NCBI RefSeq assembly: GCF_032854445.1
Contig: NC_088302.1
Coordinates: 5,077,338 to 5,141,337 of the forward strand
Length of the DNA stretch: 64,000 nucleotides
Source: Liolophura sinensis
Taxonomy: Eukaryota > Mollusca > Polyplacophora > Chitonida > Chitonidae
Direction: 5' to 3'
The notes beneath the pieces are model-generated. The model searched no databases, was not told the origin of the DNA, and saw only the letters and a program-made list of their open reading frames with translations. A program made the position numbers and the translations under genes. Positions 33,101-48,550 of this stretch are shown here, piece after piece; the first letter of the stretch is position 1; every line of letters begins with the position of its first letter.

Positions 33101-36100
33101 ATACACCAGCACATATAAACTATTAGGGTAAATGTCGTATATGAAATGGTCACTGGCTGTCGACCAAAAATCGTTTGGTGCCCTTCCCATTATCTAATAG
33201 TATTAATTCAAAAAAACACACCAGCACATATCAAATATCAGGAAGAGTGTAGTAATAAATTGTCTCTGGCTATCGTCCAAACATCGCTCGGTTACCTTAC
33301 CAGCATATAATAGTGCGAATTTTGCTAAAAACACCGGTACATATCAAATACAAGGAAGGGTTTATCACAAGTTATCACTGTGTGACAGTCAAATATGATT
33401 AATGGGCCCTCCTAGCGTCTGTTTGTGCTTACTTACAGAATACACCAGCACATATAAAAAAACAGGAATGGTGTTTTTACCAAGTGGTCGCCTCCTGATG
33501 GTCAAACATTGGCCCGTGCTCTCACCAGAGTCTTATACAATGAATTTTAGCAAATAGACAAAAACATATTTGAAAGCAGGAAAGGCTTCATGCCACGTGA
33601 CAACTGGCTGAAGATCTAACATTGTTTGTTGTCCTTCCTAGCATTTGACAGTGCTAGTTTTATAAAATACACCAGCACAAAATCAATGCTAGAGAAAGCT
33701 TTATAGGAAGTGGTAACTGCCTGACGGTCAAGTTTCATTTGCCGCCCTTTCTAGCATCTGATAGTGCTAATTTTACACTATACACCAGCACATATCATAT
33801 ACCAGAAAGGGATTTGTCAAACGTGGTCACTGGCTGACGATCAAGTATGGTTTGGTGCCCTTCCTTGCATCTGATGGTGCTAATTTACAGAACACACCAG
33901 CACATATTATATACCAGGAAGGGGTTTGTCGGAAGTGGTAACTGGCTGACGATCAAGTAAGGTTTGGTGCCCTTCCTAGCATCTAATAGTGCTAATTGAC
34001 AGTATATTCGAGCACGTATTATATACCAGGAAGGGGTTTGTCGGAAGTGGTCACTGGCTGACATTCAAGTAAGGTTTGGTGCCCTTCCTAGCATCTGATG
34101 GTGCTAATTTAAAGAATACACCAGCACAGATTATATAACAGGAAGGGGTTTGTCGGAAGTGGTAACTGGCTGACGATCAAGTAAGGTTTGGTGCCCTTCC
34201 TAGCATCTGATAGTGCTAATTTAAAGAATACACCAGCACATATCATATACCAGGAAGGGATTCGTCGGAAGTGGTCACTGGCTGACAATTAAGCATGGTT
34301 TGGTGCCTTTTCTACCATATGAAAGTGCCAATTTACAGACCACAACACCACATATCAAATATCAGGAAGAGTGTTATAAGAAATGGCTATTGGCTGTAGT
34401 CAAACATATTATTTGGTGGCCTTACCAGCATTTAATAGTGCTAATTTACAGAATACACCAGCACATATTAAACACCAGGAAGGGTGTTTTTACCAAGTGG
34501 TCACCTTCTGATGGTCAAACATTGGCCCGTGCCCTTACCAGAGTCTTATAGAATAAATTTTACAGAATACATAAGCACGTAAAAAAACCCAGGAATGGCT
34601 TTACCACACGTGACCACTGGCTGACGGTTAAATACTGGCTGGTGCCCTTCCTAGCATGTTGTGCAATTTTTATAGAATACACTAGCACAAAATAAATGCT
34701 AGGAAAGGCTTTATAGAAAGTGGTAACTATTTCACGGTTAAGTATTGTCTTGCGCCCTTCCTCGCATCTGATAGTGCTAATTTTACACTATACACCAGCA
34801 CATATCATATACCAGGAAAGGATTCGTCAGAAGTGGTCACTGGCTGACGATTACGTATGGTTTTGTGCCCTCCCTAGCATCTGATAGGGCTAATTTTACA
34901 GTATATTCGAACACGTATTATATACCAGGAAGGGGTTTGTCGGAAGTGGTCACTGGCTGACATTCAAGTAAGGTTTGGTGCCCTTCCTAGCATCTGATAG
35001 TGCTAATTGACAGTATACACCAGCACATATCATATACCAGGAAGGGATTCGTCAAACGTGGTCGCTGGCTGACGATCAAGTGTGGTTTGGTGCCCTTCCT
35101 TGCATCTGATGGTGCTAATTTAAAGAATACACCAGGAAGGGGTTTGTCGGAAGTGGTAACTGGCTGACGATCAAGTAAGGTTTGGTGCCCTTCCTAGCAT
35201 CTGATAGTGCTAATTGACAGTATACACCAGCACATATCATATACCAGGAAGGGATTCGTCGGAAGTGGTCACTGGCTGACGATTAAGCATGGTTTGGTGC
35301 CTTTTCTACCATATGAAAGTGCCAATTTACAGACCACACCACCACATATCAAATATCAGGAAGAGTGTTATAAGAATTGGCTATTGGCTGTAGTCGAAAT
35401 ATTGTTTGGTGCCCTTACCAGCATTTGATAGTGCTAATTTACAGAAATACACCAGCACATATTAAATACCAGGAAGGGTGTTTTTACCAAGTGGTCACCT
35501 TCTCATGGTCAAATATTGGCCCGTGCTCTCACCAGAGTCTTATAGAATGAATTTTACCAAATAGACGAGCACATATTTAAAACCAGGAAAAGCTTCATCC
35601 CAAGTGACCACTGGCTGAAGATCTAACATTGTTTGTTGTCCTTCCTAGCATTTGATAGTGCTAGTTTTATAAAATGCCCCAGCACAAAATAAATGCTAGA
35701 GAAAGCTTTGTAGGAAGTGGTAACTGTCTGACGGTCAAGTATCATTTGCCGCCCTTCCTAGCATCTGATAGTGCTAATTTTACAGTATATACCAGCACAT
35801 ATAATATACCAGGAAGGGATTCGTCCAACGTGGTCACTGGCTGACGATCAAGTATGGTTTGGTGCCTTTCCTTGCATCTGATGGTGCTAATTTACAGAAC
35901 ACACCAGCACATATTATATACCAGGAAGGGGTTCGTCGGAAGTGGTCACTGGCTGACGATTAAGCATGGTTTGGTGCCTTTTCTACCATATGAAAGTGCC
36001 AATTTACAGACCACAACACCACATATCAAATATCAGGAAGAGTGTTATAAGAAATGGCTACTGGCTGTAGTCGAAATATTGTTTGGTGCCCTTACCAGCA

Positions 36101-39100
36101 TTTGATAGTGCTAATTTACAGAATACACCAGCACATATTAAATACCAGGAAGGGTGTTTTTACCAAGTGGTCACCTTCTGATGGTCAAACATTGACCCGT
36201 GCTCTCACCAGAGTCTTATAGAATGAACTTTACAGAATACATAAGCACGTATTTAAAACCAGGAAGGGCTTTATTACACGTGACCACTGGCTGACGGTTA
36301 AATATTGTCTGTTGCCCTTCCTAGCATTTGATAGTGCTAGTTTTATAGAATACACCAGCACAAAATAAATGCTAGGTAAGGCTTTATTTGAAGGTGGTAA
36401 TTATTTCACGGTGAAGTATTGTCTTGCGCCCTTCCTAGCATCTGATAGTGCTAATTTACAAAATCTACCAGCACAAATCATATAACAGGAAAGGTTTTAT
36501 CGGAAGTGGTAACTGATTAAGTATTGTTTGGCGCCCTTCTTAGCATCTTATAGTGGTAATTTTACAGAATACACCAGCACATATAAACTATTAGGGTAAA
36601 TGTCGTATATGAAATGGTCACTGGCTGTCGACCAAAAATCGTTTGGTGCCCTTCCCATTATCTAATAGTATTAATTCAAAAAACACACCAGCACATATCA
36701 AATATCAGGAAGAGTGTAGTAATAAATTGTCTCTGGCTATCGTCCAAACATCGCTCGGTTACCTTACCAGCATATAATAGTGCGAATTTTGCTAAAAACA
36801 CCGGTACATAACAAATACAAGGAAGGGTTTATCACAAGTTATCACTGTGTGACAGTCAAACATGATTAATGGGCCCTCCTAGCGTCTGTTTGTGCTTACT
36901 TACAGAATACACCAGCACATATAAAAAAACAGGAATGGTGTTTTTACCAAGTGGTCGCCTCCTGATGGTCAAACATTGGCCCGTGCTCTCACCAGAGTCT
37001 TATACAATGAATTTTAGCAAATAGACAAAAACATATTTGAAAGCAGGAAAGGCTTCATGCCACGTGACAACTGGCTGAAGATCTAACATTGTTTGTTGTC
37101 CTTCCTAGCATTTGACAGTGCTAGTTTTATAAAATACACCAGCACAAAATCAATGCTAGAGAAAGCTTCATAGGAAGTGGTAACTGCCTGACGGTCAGGT
37201 TTCATTTGCCGCCCTTTCTCGCATCTGATAGTGCTAATTTTACACTATACACCAGCACATATCATATACCAGAAAGGGATTTGTCCAACGTGGGTCACTG
37301 GCTGACGATCAAGTATGGTTTGGTGCCCTTCCTTGCATCTGATGGTGCTAATTTACAGAACACACCACACATATTATATACCAGGAAGGGGTTTGTCGGA
37401 AGTGGTAACTGGCTGACGATCAAGTAAGGTTTGGTGCCCTCCCTAGCATCTGATAGTGCTAATTGACAGTATATTCGAGCACGTATTATATACCAGGAAG
37501 GGGTTTGTCGGAAAGTGGTCACTGGCTGACGTTCAAGTAAGGTTTGGTGCCCTTCCTAGCATCTGATGGTGCTAATTTAAAGAATACACCAGCACAGATT
37601 ATATAACAGGAAGGGGGGTTTGTCGGAAGTGGTAACTGGCTGACGATCAAGTAAGGTTTGGTGCCCTTCCTAGCATCTGATAGTGCTAATTTAAAGAATA
37701 CACCAGCACATATCATATACCAGGAAGGGATTCGTCGGAAGTGGTCACTGGCTGACAATTAAGCATGGTTTGGTGCCTTTTCTACCATATGAAAGTGCCA
37801 ATTTACTGACCACACCACCACATGTCAAATATCAGGAAGAGTGTTATAAGAATTGGCTACTGGCTGTAGTCGAAATATTGTTTGGTGCCCTTACCAGCAT
37901 TTGATAGTGCTAATTTACAGAATACACCAGCACATATTAAATACCAGGAAGGGTGTTTTTACCAAATGGTCACCTTCTGATGGTCAAACATTGGCCCGTG
38001 CTCTCACCAGAGTCTTATACAATGAATTTTACCAAATAGACAAGCACATATTTAAAAGCAGGAAAGACTTCATCCCAAGTGACCACTGGCTGAAGATCTA
38101 ACAATGTTTGTTGTCCTTCCTAGCATTTGATAGTGCTAGTTTTATAAAATGCCCCAGCACAAAATAAATGCTAGAGAAAGCTTTATAGGAAGTGGTAACT
38201 GTCTGACGGTCAAGTATCATTTGCCGCCCTTTCTAGCATCTGATAGTGCTAATTTTACACTATACACCAGCACATATAATATACCAGGAAGGGATTCGTC
38301 AAACGTGGTCACTGGCTGACGATCAGTATGGTTGGTGCCCTTCCTTGCATCTGATGGTGCTAATTTTAGAACACACCAGCACATATTATATACCAGGAAG
38401 GGTTTGTCGGAAGTGGTAACTGGCTGACGATAAAGTAAGGTTTGTTGCCCTTCCTAGCATCTAATAGTGCTAATTGACAGTATACACCAGCACATATCAT
38501 ATACCAGGAAGGAATTCGTCGGAAGTGGTCACTGGCTGACGATTAAGCATGGTTTGGTGCCTTTTCTACCATATGAAAGTGCCAATTTACTGACCACACC
38601 ACCACATATCAAATATCAGGAAGAGTGATACAAGAAATGGCTACTGGCTGTAGTCGAAATATTGTTTGGTGCCCTTACTAGCATTTGATAGTGCTAATTT
38701 ACAGAATACACCAGCACATATTAAATACCAGGAAGGGTGTTTTTACCAAGTGGTTATCTTCTGTCAAACATTGGTCTGTGCTCTCACCAGAGTCTTATAG
38801 AATGAACTTTACAGAATACATAAGCACATATTTAAAACCAGGAAGGGATCTATTACACGTAACCACTGGCTGACAGTTATATATTGTCTGTTGCCCTTTC
38901 TAGCATTTGATAGTGCTAGTTTTATAGAATACACCAGCACAAAATAAATGCTAGGTAAGGCTTTATTTGGAGGTGGTAACTATTTCACGGTGAAGTATTG
39001 TCTTGCGCCCTTCCTAGCATCTGATAGTGCTAATTTACAGAATATACCAGCACATATCATATACAAGGAAAGGCTTTATCGGAAGTGGTAACTGTTTTGG

Positions 39101-42100
39101 TAACTGATTAAGTATTGTTTGGCACCCTTCTTAGCATCTTATAGTGCCAATTTTACAGAATACACCAGCACATATAAACCATCAGTGTAAGTGTCGTATA
39201 TGAAATGGTCACTGGCTGTCGACCAAAAATCATTTGGTGCCTTTTCCATCATCTAACAGTGCTAATTCAAAAAAACACACCAGCACATATCAAATATCAG
39301 TGTAGTAATCAGAGTGTAGTAATAAATTATCTCTGGCTATCGTCCAAACATCGCTCGGTTACCTTACCAGCATATGATAGTGCGAATTTTACTAAAAACA
39401 CCGGTACATATCGAATACAAGGATGGGTTTATCGGAAGTGATCACTGTGTGACAGTCAAACATGATTAATGGGCCCTCCTAGCGTCTGTTTGTGCTTACT
39501 TACAGAATACACCAGCACATATAAAAAAAACCAGGAATGGTGTTTTTACCAAGTGGTCGCCTCCTGATGGTCAAACATTGGCCCGTGCTCTCACCAGAGT
39601 CTTATACAATGAATTTTACCAAATAGACAAGCACATATTTAAAAGTAGGAAAGGCTTCATGCCACGTGACCACTGGCTGAAGATCTAACATTGTTTGTTG
39701 TCCTTCCTAGCATTTGACAGTGCTAGTTTTATAAAATACACCAGCACAAAATAAATGCTAGAGAAAACTTTATAGGAAGTGGTAACTGTCTGACGGTCAA
39801 GTATCATTTGCCGCCCTTTCTAGCATCTGATAGTGCTAATTTTACACTATACACCACCACATATCATATACCAGGAAGGGATTTGTCAAACGTGGTCACT
39901 GGCTGACGATCAAGTATGGTTTGGTGCCCTTCCTTGCATCTGATGGTGCTAATTTACAGAACACACCAGCACATATTATATACCAGGAAGGGGTTTGTCG
40001 GAAGTGGTAACTGGCTGACGATCAAGTAAGGTTTGGTGCCCTTCCTAGCATCTGATAGTGCTAATTGACAGTATACACCAGCACATATCATATACCAGGA
40101 AGGGATTCGTCGGAAGTGGTCACTGGCTGATTATTAAGCATGGTTTGGTGCCTTTTCTACCATATGAAAGTGCCAATTTACAGAATACACCACCACATAT
40201 CAAATATAAGGAAAAGTGTTATAAGCAATGGCTACTGGCTGTAGTCGAAATATTGTTTGGTGCCCTTACCAGCATTTGATAGTGCTAATTTACAGAATAC
40301 ACCAGCAAATATTAAATACCAGGAAGGGTGTTTTTACCAAATGGTCACCTTCTGATGGTCAAACATTGGCCCGTGCTCTCACCAGAGTCTGATACAATGA
40401 ATTTTACCAAATAGACAAGCACATATTTAAAAGCAGGAAAGACTTCATCCCAAGTGACCACTGGCTGAAGATCTAACATTGTTTGTTGTCCTTCCTAGCA
40501 TTTGATAGTGCTAGTTTTATAAAATGCCCCAGCACAAAATAAATGCTAGAGAAAGCTTTATAGGAAGTGGTAACTGTCTGACGGTCAAGTATCATTTGCC
40601 GCCCTTTCTAGCATCTGATAGTGCTAATTTTACACTATACACCAGCACATATAATATACCAGGAAGGGATTCGTCAAACGTGGTCACTGGCTGACGATCA
40701 AGTATGGTTTGGTGCCCTTCCTTGCATCTGATGGTGCTAATTTTTAGAACACACCAGCACATATTATATACCAGGAAGGGGTTTGTCGGAAGTGGTAACT
40801 GGCTGACGATAAAGTAAGGTTTGTTGCCCTTCCTAGCATCTAATAGTGCTAATTGACAGTATACACCAGCACATATCATATACCAGGAAGGGATTCGCCG
40901 GAAGTGGTCACTGGCTGACGATTAAGCATGGTTTGGTGCCTTTTCTACCAAATGAAAGTGCCAATTTACAGAATACACCACCACATATCAAATATCAGGA
41001 AGGGTGTTATAAGCAATGGCTACTGGCTATAGTCGAAATATTGTTTGGTGCCCTTACCAGCATTTGATAGTGCTAATTTACAGAATACACCAGCACATAT
41101 TAAATACCAGGAAGGGTGTTTTTACCAAGTGGTTAACTTCTGATGGTCAAACATTGGCCCGTGCTCTCACCAGAGTCTTATAGAATAAATTTTACAGAAT
41201 ACATAAGCACATATTTTAAACCAGGAAGGGATCTATTACACGTGACCACTGGCTGACGGTTAAATATTGTCTGGTGCCCTTCCTAGCATTTGATAGTGCT
41301 AGTTTTATAGAATACACCAGCACAAAATAAATGCTAGGTTAGGCTTTATTTGGAGGTGGTAACTATTTCACGGTTAAGTATTGTCTTGCGCCCTTCCTAG
41401 CATCTGATAGTGCTAATTTACAGAATACACCAGCACATATCATATACAAGGAAAGGCTTTATCGGAAGTGGTAACTGTTTTGGTAACTGATTAAGTATTG
41501 TTTGGCGCCCTTCTTAGCATTTTATAGTGCCAATTTTACAGAATACACCAGCACATATAAACCATCAGTGTAAGTGTCGTATATGAAATGGTCACTGGCT
41601 GTCGACCAAAAATCGTTTGGTGCCCTTCCCAGCATCTAATAGTGCTAATTCAAAAAACACACCAGCACATATCAAATATCAGGAAGAGTGTAGTAATAAA
41701 TTATCTCTGGCTATCGTCCAAACATCGCTCGGTTCCCTTACCAGCAAATGATAGTGCGAATTTTGCTAAAAACACCGGTACATATCGAATACAAGGATGG
41801 GTTTATCGGAAGTGATCACTGTGTGACAGTCAAACATGATTAATGGGCCCTCCTAGCGTCTGTTTGTGCTTACTTACAGAATACACCAGCACATATAAAA
41901 AAACCAGGAATGGTGTTTTTACCAAGTGGTCGCCTCCTGATGGTCAAACATTGGCCCGTGCTCTCACCAGAGTCTTATACAATGAATTTTAGCAAATAGA
42001 CAAGCACATATTTAAAAGTAGGAAAGGCTTCATCCCAAGTGACCACTGGCTGAAGATCTAACATTGTTTGTTGTCCTTCCTAGCATTTGACAGTGCTAGT

Positions 42101-45100
42101 TTTATAAAATACACCAGCACAAAATAAATGCTAGAGAAAGCTTTATAGGAAGTGGTAACTGCTTGACGGTCAAGTATCATTTGCCGCCCTTTCTAGCATC
42201 TGATAGTGCTAATTTTACACGATACACCAGCACATATCATATACCAGGAAGGGCTTCGTCAAACGTGGTCACTGGCTGACGATCAAGTATGGTTTGGTGC
42301 CCTTCCTTGCGTCTGATGGTGCTAATTTACAGAATACACCAACACATATTTTATAACAGGAAGAAGTTTGTCGGAAGTGGTAACTGGCTGACGATCAAGT
42401 AAGGTTTGGTGCCCTTCCTAGCATCTGATAGTGCTAATTGACAGTATACACCAGCACATATCATATACCAGGAAGGGATTCGTCGGAAGTGGTCACTGGC
42501 TGACGATTAAGCATGGTTTGGTGCCTTTTCTACCATATGAAAGTGCCAATTTACAGACCACACCACCACATATCAAATATCAGGAAGAGTGTTATAAGAA
42601 ATGGCTACTGGCTGTAGTCGAAATATTGTTTGGTGCCCTTACCAGCATTTGATAGTGCTAATTTACAGAATACACCAGCACATATTAAATACCAGGAAGG
42701 GTGTTTTTACCAAGTGGCCACCTTCTGATGGTCAAACATTGGCCCGTGCTCTCACCAGAGTCTTATAGAATGAATTTTACAGAATACATAAGCACATATT
42801 TAAAACCACTGGCTGACGGTTAAATATTGTCTGGTGCCCTATTTCGCATTTAATAGTGCTAGTTTTATAGAATACTCCAGCACAAAATAAATGCTAGGTA
42901 AGGCTTTATCGGAGGTGGTAACTATTTCACGGTTAAGTATTGTCTTGCGCCCTTCCTAGCATCTGATAGTGCTAATTTACAGAATACACCAGCAGTTATA
43001 TACAAGGAAAGGCTTTATTGGAAGTGGTAACTGTTTTGGTAACTGATTAAGTATTGTTTGGCGCCCTTCTTAGCATCTTATAGTGCCAATTTTACAGAAT
43101 ACACCAGCACATATAAACTATCAGTGTAAGTGTCGTATATGAAATGGTCACTGGCTGTCGACCAAAAATCATTTGGTGCCTTTCCCAGCATCTAATAGTG
43201 CTAATTCAAAAAACACACCAGCACATATCAAATATCAGGAAGAGTGTAGTAATAAATTGTCTCTGGCTATCGTCCAAACATCGCTCGGTTCCCTTACCAG
43301 CATATGATAGTGCGAATTTTGCACATACATATCAAATACCAGGAAGGGTTTATCACAAGTGATCACTGTGTGACAGTCAAACATGATTAATGGGCCCTCC
43401 TAGCGTCTGTTTGTGCTTACTTACAGAATACACCAGCACATATAAAAAAAACAGGAATGGTGTTTTTACCAAGTGGTCACATTCTGATGGTCAAACATTG
43501 GCCCGTGCTCTCACCAGAGTCTTATAGAATAAATTTTACAGAATACATAAGCACACATTTAAAACCAGGAAGGGATCTATTACACGTGACCACTGGCTGA
43601 CGGTGAAATATTGTCTCGTGCCCTATTTGGCATTTGATAGTGCTAGTTTTATAGAATACACCAGCACAAAATAAATGCTAGGTAAGGTTTTATCGGATGT
43701 GGTAACTATTTCACGGTTAAGTATTGTCTTGCGCCCTTCCTAGCATCTGATAGTGCTAATTTACAGAATACACCAGCATATATCATATACAAGGAAAGGC
43801 TTTATCGGAAGTGGTAACTGTTTTGGTAACTGATTAAGTATTGTTTGGCGCCCATTCTAGCATCTTATAGTGCTAATTTTACAGAATACACCAGCACATA
43901 TAAACCATCAGTGTAAGTGTCGTATATGAAATGGTCACTGGCTGTCGACCAAAAATCATTTGGTGCCCTTCCCAGCATCTGATAGTGCTAATTGAAAAAG
44001 CACACCGGCACATATCAAATATCAGGAGAGTGTAGTAATAAATTGTCTTTGGCTATCGTCCAAACATCGCTCGGTTTCCTTACCAGCAAATGATAGTGCG
44101 AAATTTGCTAAAAACACCGGTACATATCAAATACAAGGATGGGTTTATCGGAAGTGATCACTGTGTGACAGTCAAACATGATTAATGGGCCCTCCTAGCG
44201 TCTGTTTGTGCTTACTTACAGAATACACCAGCACATATAAAAAAAAAACAGGAATGGTGTTTTTACCAAATTGTCACCTTCTCATGGTCAAATATTGGCC
44301 CGTGCTCTCGCCAGAGTTTTATACAATGAATTTTAGCAAATAGACAAGCACATATTTAAAAGTAGGAAAGGCTTCATCCCAAGTGACCACTGGCTGAAGA
44401 TCTAACATTGTTTGTTGTCCTTCCTAGCATTTGACAGTGCTAGTTTTATAAAATACACCAGCACAAAATAAATGCTAGAGAAAGCTTTATAGGAAATGGT
44501 AACTGCCTGAGGTTTAAGTATCATTTGCCGCCCTTTCTAGCATCTGATAGTGCTAATTTTACACTATACACCAGCACATATCATATACCAGGAAGGGATT
44601 TGTCAAACGTGGTCACTGGCTGACGATCAAGTATGGTTTGGTGCCCTTCCTTGCATCTGATGGTGCTTATTTACAGAATACACAAGCACATATTATATAA
44701 CAGAAAGGGGTTTGTCGGAAGTGGTAACTGGCTGACGCTCAAGTAAGGTTTGGTGCCCTTCCTAGCATCTGATAGTGCTAATTGACAGTATACACCAGCA
44801 CATATCATATACCAGGAAGGGATTCGCCGGAAGTGGTCACTGGCTGACGATTAAGCATGGTTTGGTGCCTTTTCTACCAAATGAAAGTGCCAATTTACAG
44901 AATACACCAGCACATATCAAATATCAGGAAGAGTGTTATAAGCAATGGCTACTGGCTATAGTCGAAATATTGTTTGGTGCCCTTACCAGCATTTGACAGT
45001 GCTAATTTACAGAATACACCAGCACATATTAAATACCAGGAAGGGTGTTTTTACCAAGTGGTTAACTTCTGATGGTCAAACATTGGCCCGTGCTCTCACC

Positions 45101-48100
45101 AGAGTCTTATAGAATAAATTTTACAGAATACATAAGCACATATTTTAAACCAGGAAGGGATCTATTACACGTGACCACTGGCTGACGGTTAAATATTGTC
45201 TGGTGCCCTTCCTAGCATTTGATAGTGCTAGTTTTATAGAATACACCAGCACAAAATAAATGCTAGGTTAGGCTTTATTTGGAGGTGGTAACTATTTCAC
45301 GGTTAAGTATTGTCTTGCGCCCTTCCTAGCATCTGATAGTGCTAATTTACAGAATACACCAGCACATATCATATACAAGGAAAGGCTTTATCGGAAGTGG
45401 TAACTGTTTTGGTAACTGATTAAGTATTGTTTGGCGCCCTTCTTAGCATTTTATAGTGCCAATTTTACAGAATACACCAGCACATATAAACCATCAGTGT
45501 AAGTGTCGTATATGAAATGGTCACTGGCTGTCGACCAAAAATCGTTTGGTGCCCTTCCCAGCATCTAATAGTGCTAATTCAAAAAACACACCAGCACATA
45601 TCAAATATCAGGAAGAGTGTAGTAATAAATTATCTCTGGCTATCGTCCAAACATCGCTCGGTTCCCTTACCAGCATATGATAGTGCGAATTTTGCTAAAA
45701 ACACCGGTACATATCGAATACAAGGATGGGTTTATCGGAAGTGATCACTGTGTGACAGTCAAACATGATTAATGGGCCCTCCTAGCGTCTGTTTGTGCTT
45801 ACTTACAGAATACACCAGCACATATAAAAAAACCAGGAATGGTGTTTTTACCAAGTGGTCGCCTCCTGATGGTCAAACATTGGCCCGTGCTCTCACCAGA
45901 GTCTTATACAATGAATTTTAGCAAATAGACAAGCACATATTTAAAAGTAGGAAAGGCTTCATCCCAAGTGACCACTGGCTGAAGATCTAACATTGTTTGT
46001 TGTCCTTCCTAGCATTTGACAGTGCTAGTTTTATAAAATACACCAGCACAAAATAAATGCTAGAGAAAGCTTTATAGGAAGTGGTAACTGCTTGACGGTC
46101 AAGTATCATTTGCCGCCCTTTCTAGCATCTGACAGTGCTAATTTTACACGATACACCAGCACATATCATATACCAGGAAGGGCTTCGTCAAACGTGGTCA
46201 CTGGCTGACGATCAAGTATGGTTTGGTGCCCTTCCTTGCATCTGATGGTGCTAATTTACAGAATACACCAACACATATTTTATAACAGGAAGAAGTTTGT
46301 CGGAAGTGGTAACTGGCTGACGCTCAAGTAAGGTTTGGTGCCCTTCCTAGCATCTGATAGTGCTAATTGACAGTATACACCAGCACATATCATATACCAG
46401 GAAGGGATTCGTCGGAAGTGGTCAATGGCTGACGATTAAGCATGGTTTGGTGCCTTTTCTACCATATGAAAGTGCCAATTTACAGACCACACCACCACAT
46501 ATCAAATATCAGGAAGAGTGTTATAAGAAATGGCTACTGGCTGTAGTCGAAATATTGTTTGGTGCCCTTACCAGCATTTGATAGTGCTAATTTACAGAAT
46601 ACACCAGCACATATTAAATACCAGGAAGGGTGTTTTTACCAAGTGGCCACCTTCTGATGGTCAAACATTGGCCCGTGCTCTCACCAGAGTCTTATAGAAT
46701 GAATTTTACAGAATACATAAGCACATATTTAAAACCAGGAAGGGATCTATTACACGTGACCACTGGCTGACGGTTAAATATTGTCTGGTGCCCTTCCTAG
46801 CATTTGATAGTGCTAGTTTTATAGAATACTCCAGCACAAAATAAATGCTAGGTAAGGCTTTATCGGAGGTGGTAACTATTTCACGGTTAAGTATTGTCTT
46901 GCGCCCTTCCTAGCATCTGATAGTGCTAATTTATAGAATACACCAGCACATATCATATACAAGGAAAGGCTTTATCGGAAGTGGTAACTGTTTTGGTAAC
47001 TGATTAAGTATTGTTTGGCGCCCTTCCTAGCATCTTATAGTGCTAATTTTACAGAACACACCAGCACATATAAACCATCAGTGTAAGTGTCGTATATGAA
47101 ATGGTCACTGGCTGTCGACCAAAAATCGTTTGGTGCCCTTCCCAGCATCTAATAGTGCTAATTCAAAAAGCACACCAGCACATATCAAATATCAGGAAGA
47201 GTGTAGTAATAAATTGTCTCTGGCTATCGTCCAAACATCGCTCGGTTCCCTTACCAGCATATGATAGTGTGAATTTTGCTAAAAACACCGGTACATATCA
47301 AATACCAGGAAGGGTTTATCGGAAGTGATCACTGTGTGACAGACAAACGTCATTAATGGGCCCTCCTAGCGTCTGTTAGTGCTAATTTACAGAATACACC
47401 AGCACATATAAAAAAAAACCAGGAATGGTGTTTTTATCAAATGGTCATCTTCTGATGGTCAAACATTGGCCCGTGCTCTCACCAGAGTCTTATACAATGA
47501 AGTTTACCAAATAGACAAGCACATATTTAAAAGCAGGAAAGGCTTTATCCCACGTAACCACTGGCTGAAGATCTAACATTGTTTGTTGTCCTTCCTAGCA
47601 TTTGACAGTGCTAGTTTTATAAAATACACCAGCACAAAATAAATGCTAGAGAAAGCTTTATAGGAAGTGGTAACTGCCTGACGGTCAAGTATCATTTGCC
47701 GCCCTTTCTAGCATCTGATAGTGCTAATTTTACACTATACACCAGCACATATCATATACCAGGAAGGGATTTGTCAAACGTGGTCACTGGCTGACGATCA
47801 AGTATGGTTTGGTGCCCTTCCTTGCATCTGATGGTGCTAATTTACAGAATACACCAGCACATATTATATAACAGGAAGGGGTTTGTCGGAAGTGGTAACT
47901 GGCTGACGATCAAGTAATGTTTGGTGCCCTTCCTAGCATCTGATAGTGCTAATTGACAGTATACACCAGCACATATCATATACCAGGAAGGGATTCGTCC
48001 AACGTGGTCACTGGCTGACGATCAAGTATGGTTTGGTTCCCTTCCTTGCATCTGATGGTGCTAATTTACAGAAAACACCAGCACATATTATATAACAGGA

Positions 48101-48550
48101 AGGGGTTTGTCGGAAGTGGTAACTGGCTGACGATCAAGTAAGGTTTGGTGCCCTCCCTAGCATCTGATAGTGCTAATTGACAGTGTACACCAGCACATAT
48201 CATATACCAGGAAGGGATTCGTCGGACGTGGTCACTGGCTGATTATTAAGCATGGTTTGGTGCCTTTTCTACCATATGAAAGTGCCAATTTACAGACCAC
48301 ACCACCACATATCAAATATCAGGAAGAGTGATACAAGAAATGGCTACTGGCTGTAGTCGAAATATTGTTTGGTGCCCTTACCAGCATTTGATAGTGCTAA
48401 TTTACAGAATACACCAGCACATATTAAATACCAGGAAGGGTGTTTTTACCAAGTGGTCACCTTCTGATGGTCAAACATTGGCCCGTGTTCTCACCAGAGT
48501 CTTATAGAATGAATTTTACAGAATACATAAGCACATATTTAAAACCAGGA
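30150..48550 (+). repeat. Core of the satellite: higher-order repeat zone
   Basis: A distinctive monomer with ACCAGAGTCTTATA marks each unit. It occurs about every 787 or 798 bp (7 monomers), sometimes about 1,010 bp (9) or about 675 bp (6). Two forms of the marker alternate: one continues GAATGAATTTTACAGAATAC, the other CAATGAATTTTA(C/G)CAAATA. So the full unit is usually two half-units, about 1.58-1.8 kb or 14-16 monomers. Other fixed members of each unit are a CTAGTTTTATAGAATACACC monomer, a CCATATGAAAGTGCCAATTT monomer and a GTTTTGGTAACTGATTAAG monomer (some half-units). Confidence 0.9.
30700..37100 (+). repeat. Earlier tandem copies of a 3.47-3.60-kb block within the satellite
   Basis: The stretch from about 30,700 recurs at about 34,300 (offset 3,597, then 3,580 at 31,951/35,531), and from about 32,490 the offset becomes about 3,468 (32,741/36,209). 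The offset drops by 112 bp, one monomer. A monomer present at 32,360-32,470 is missing in the second copy near 35,930, which is what unequal exchange between monomers would leave. Confidence 0.8.
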
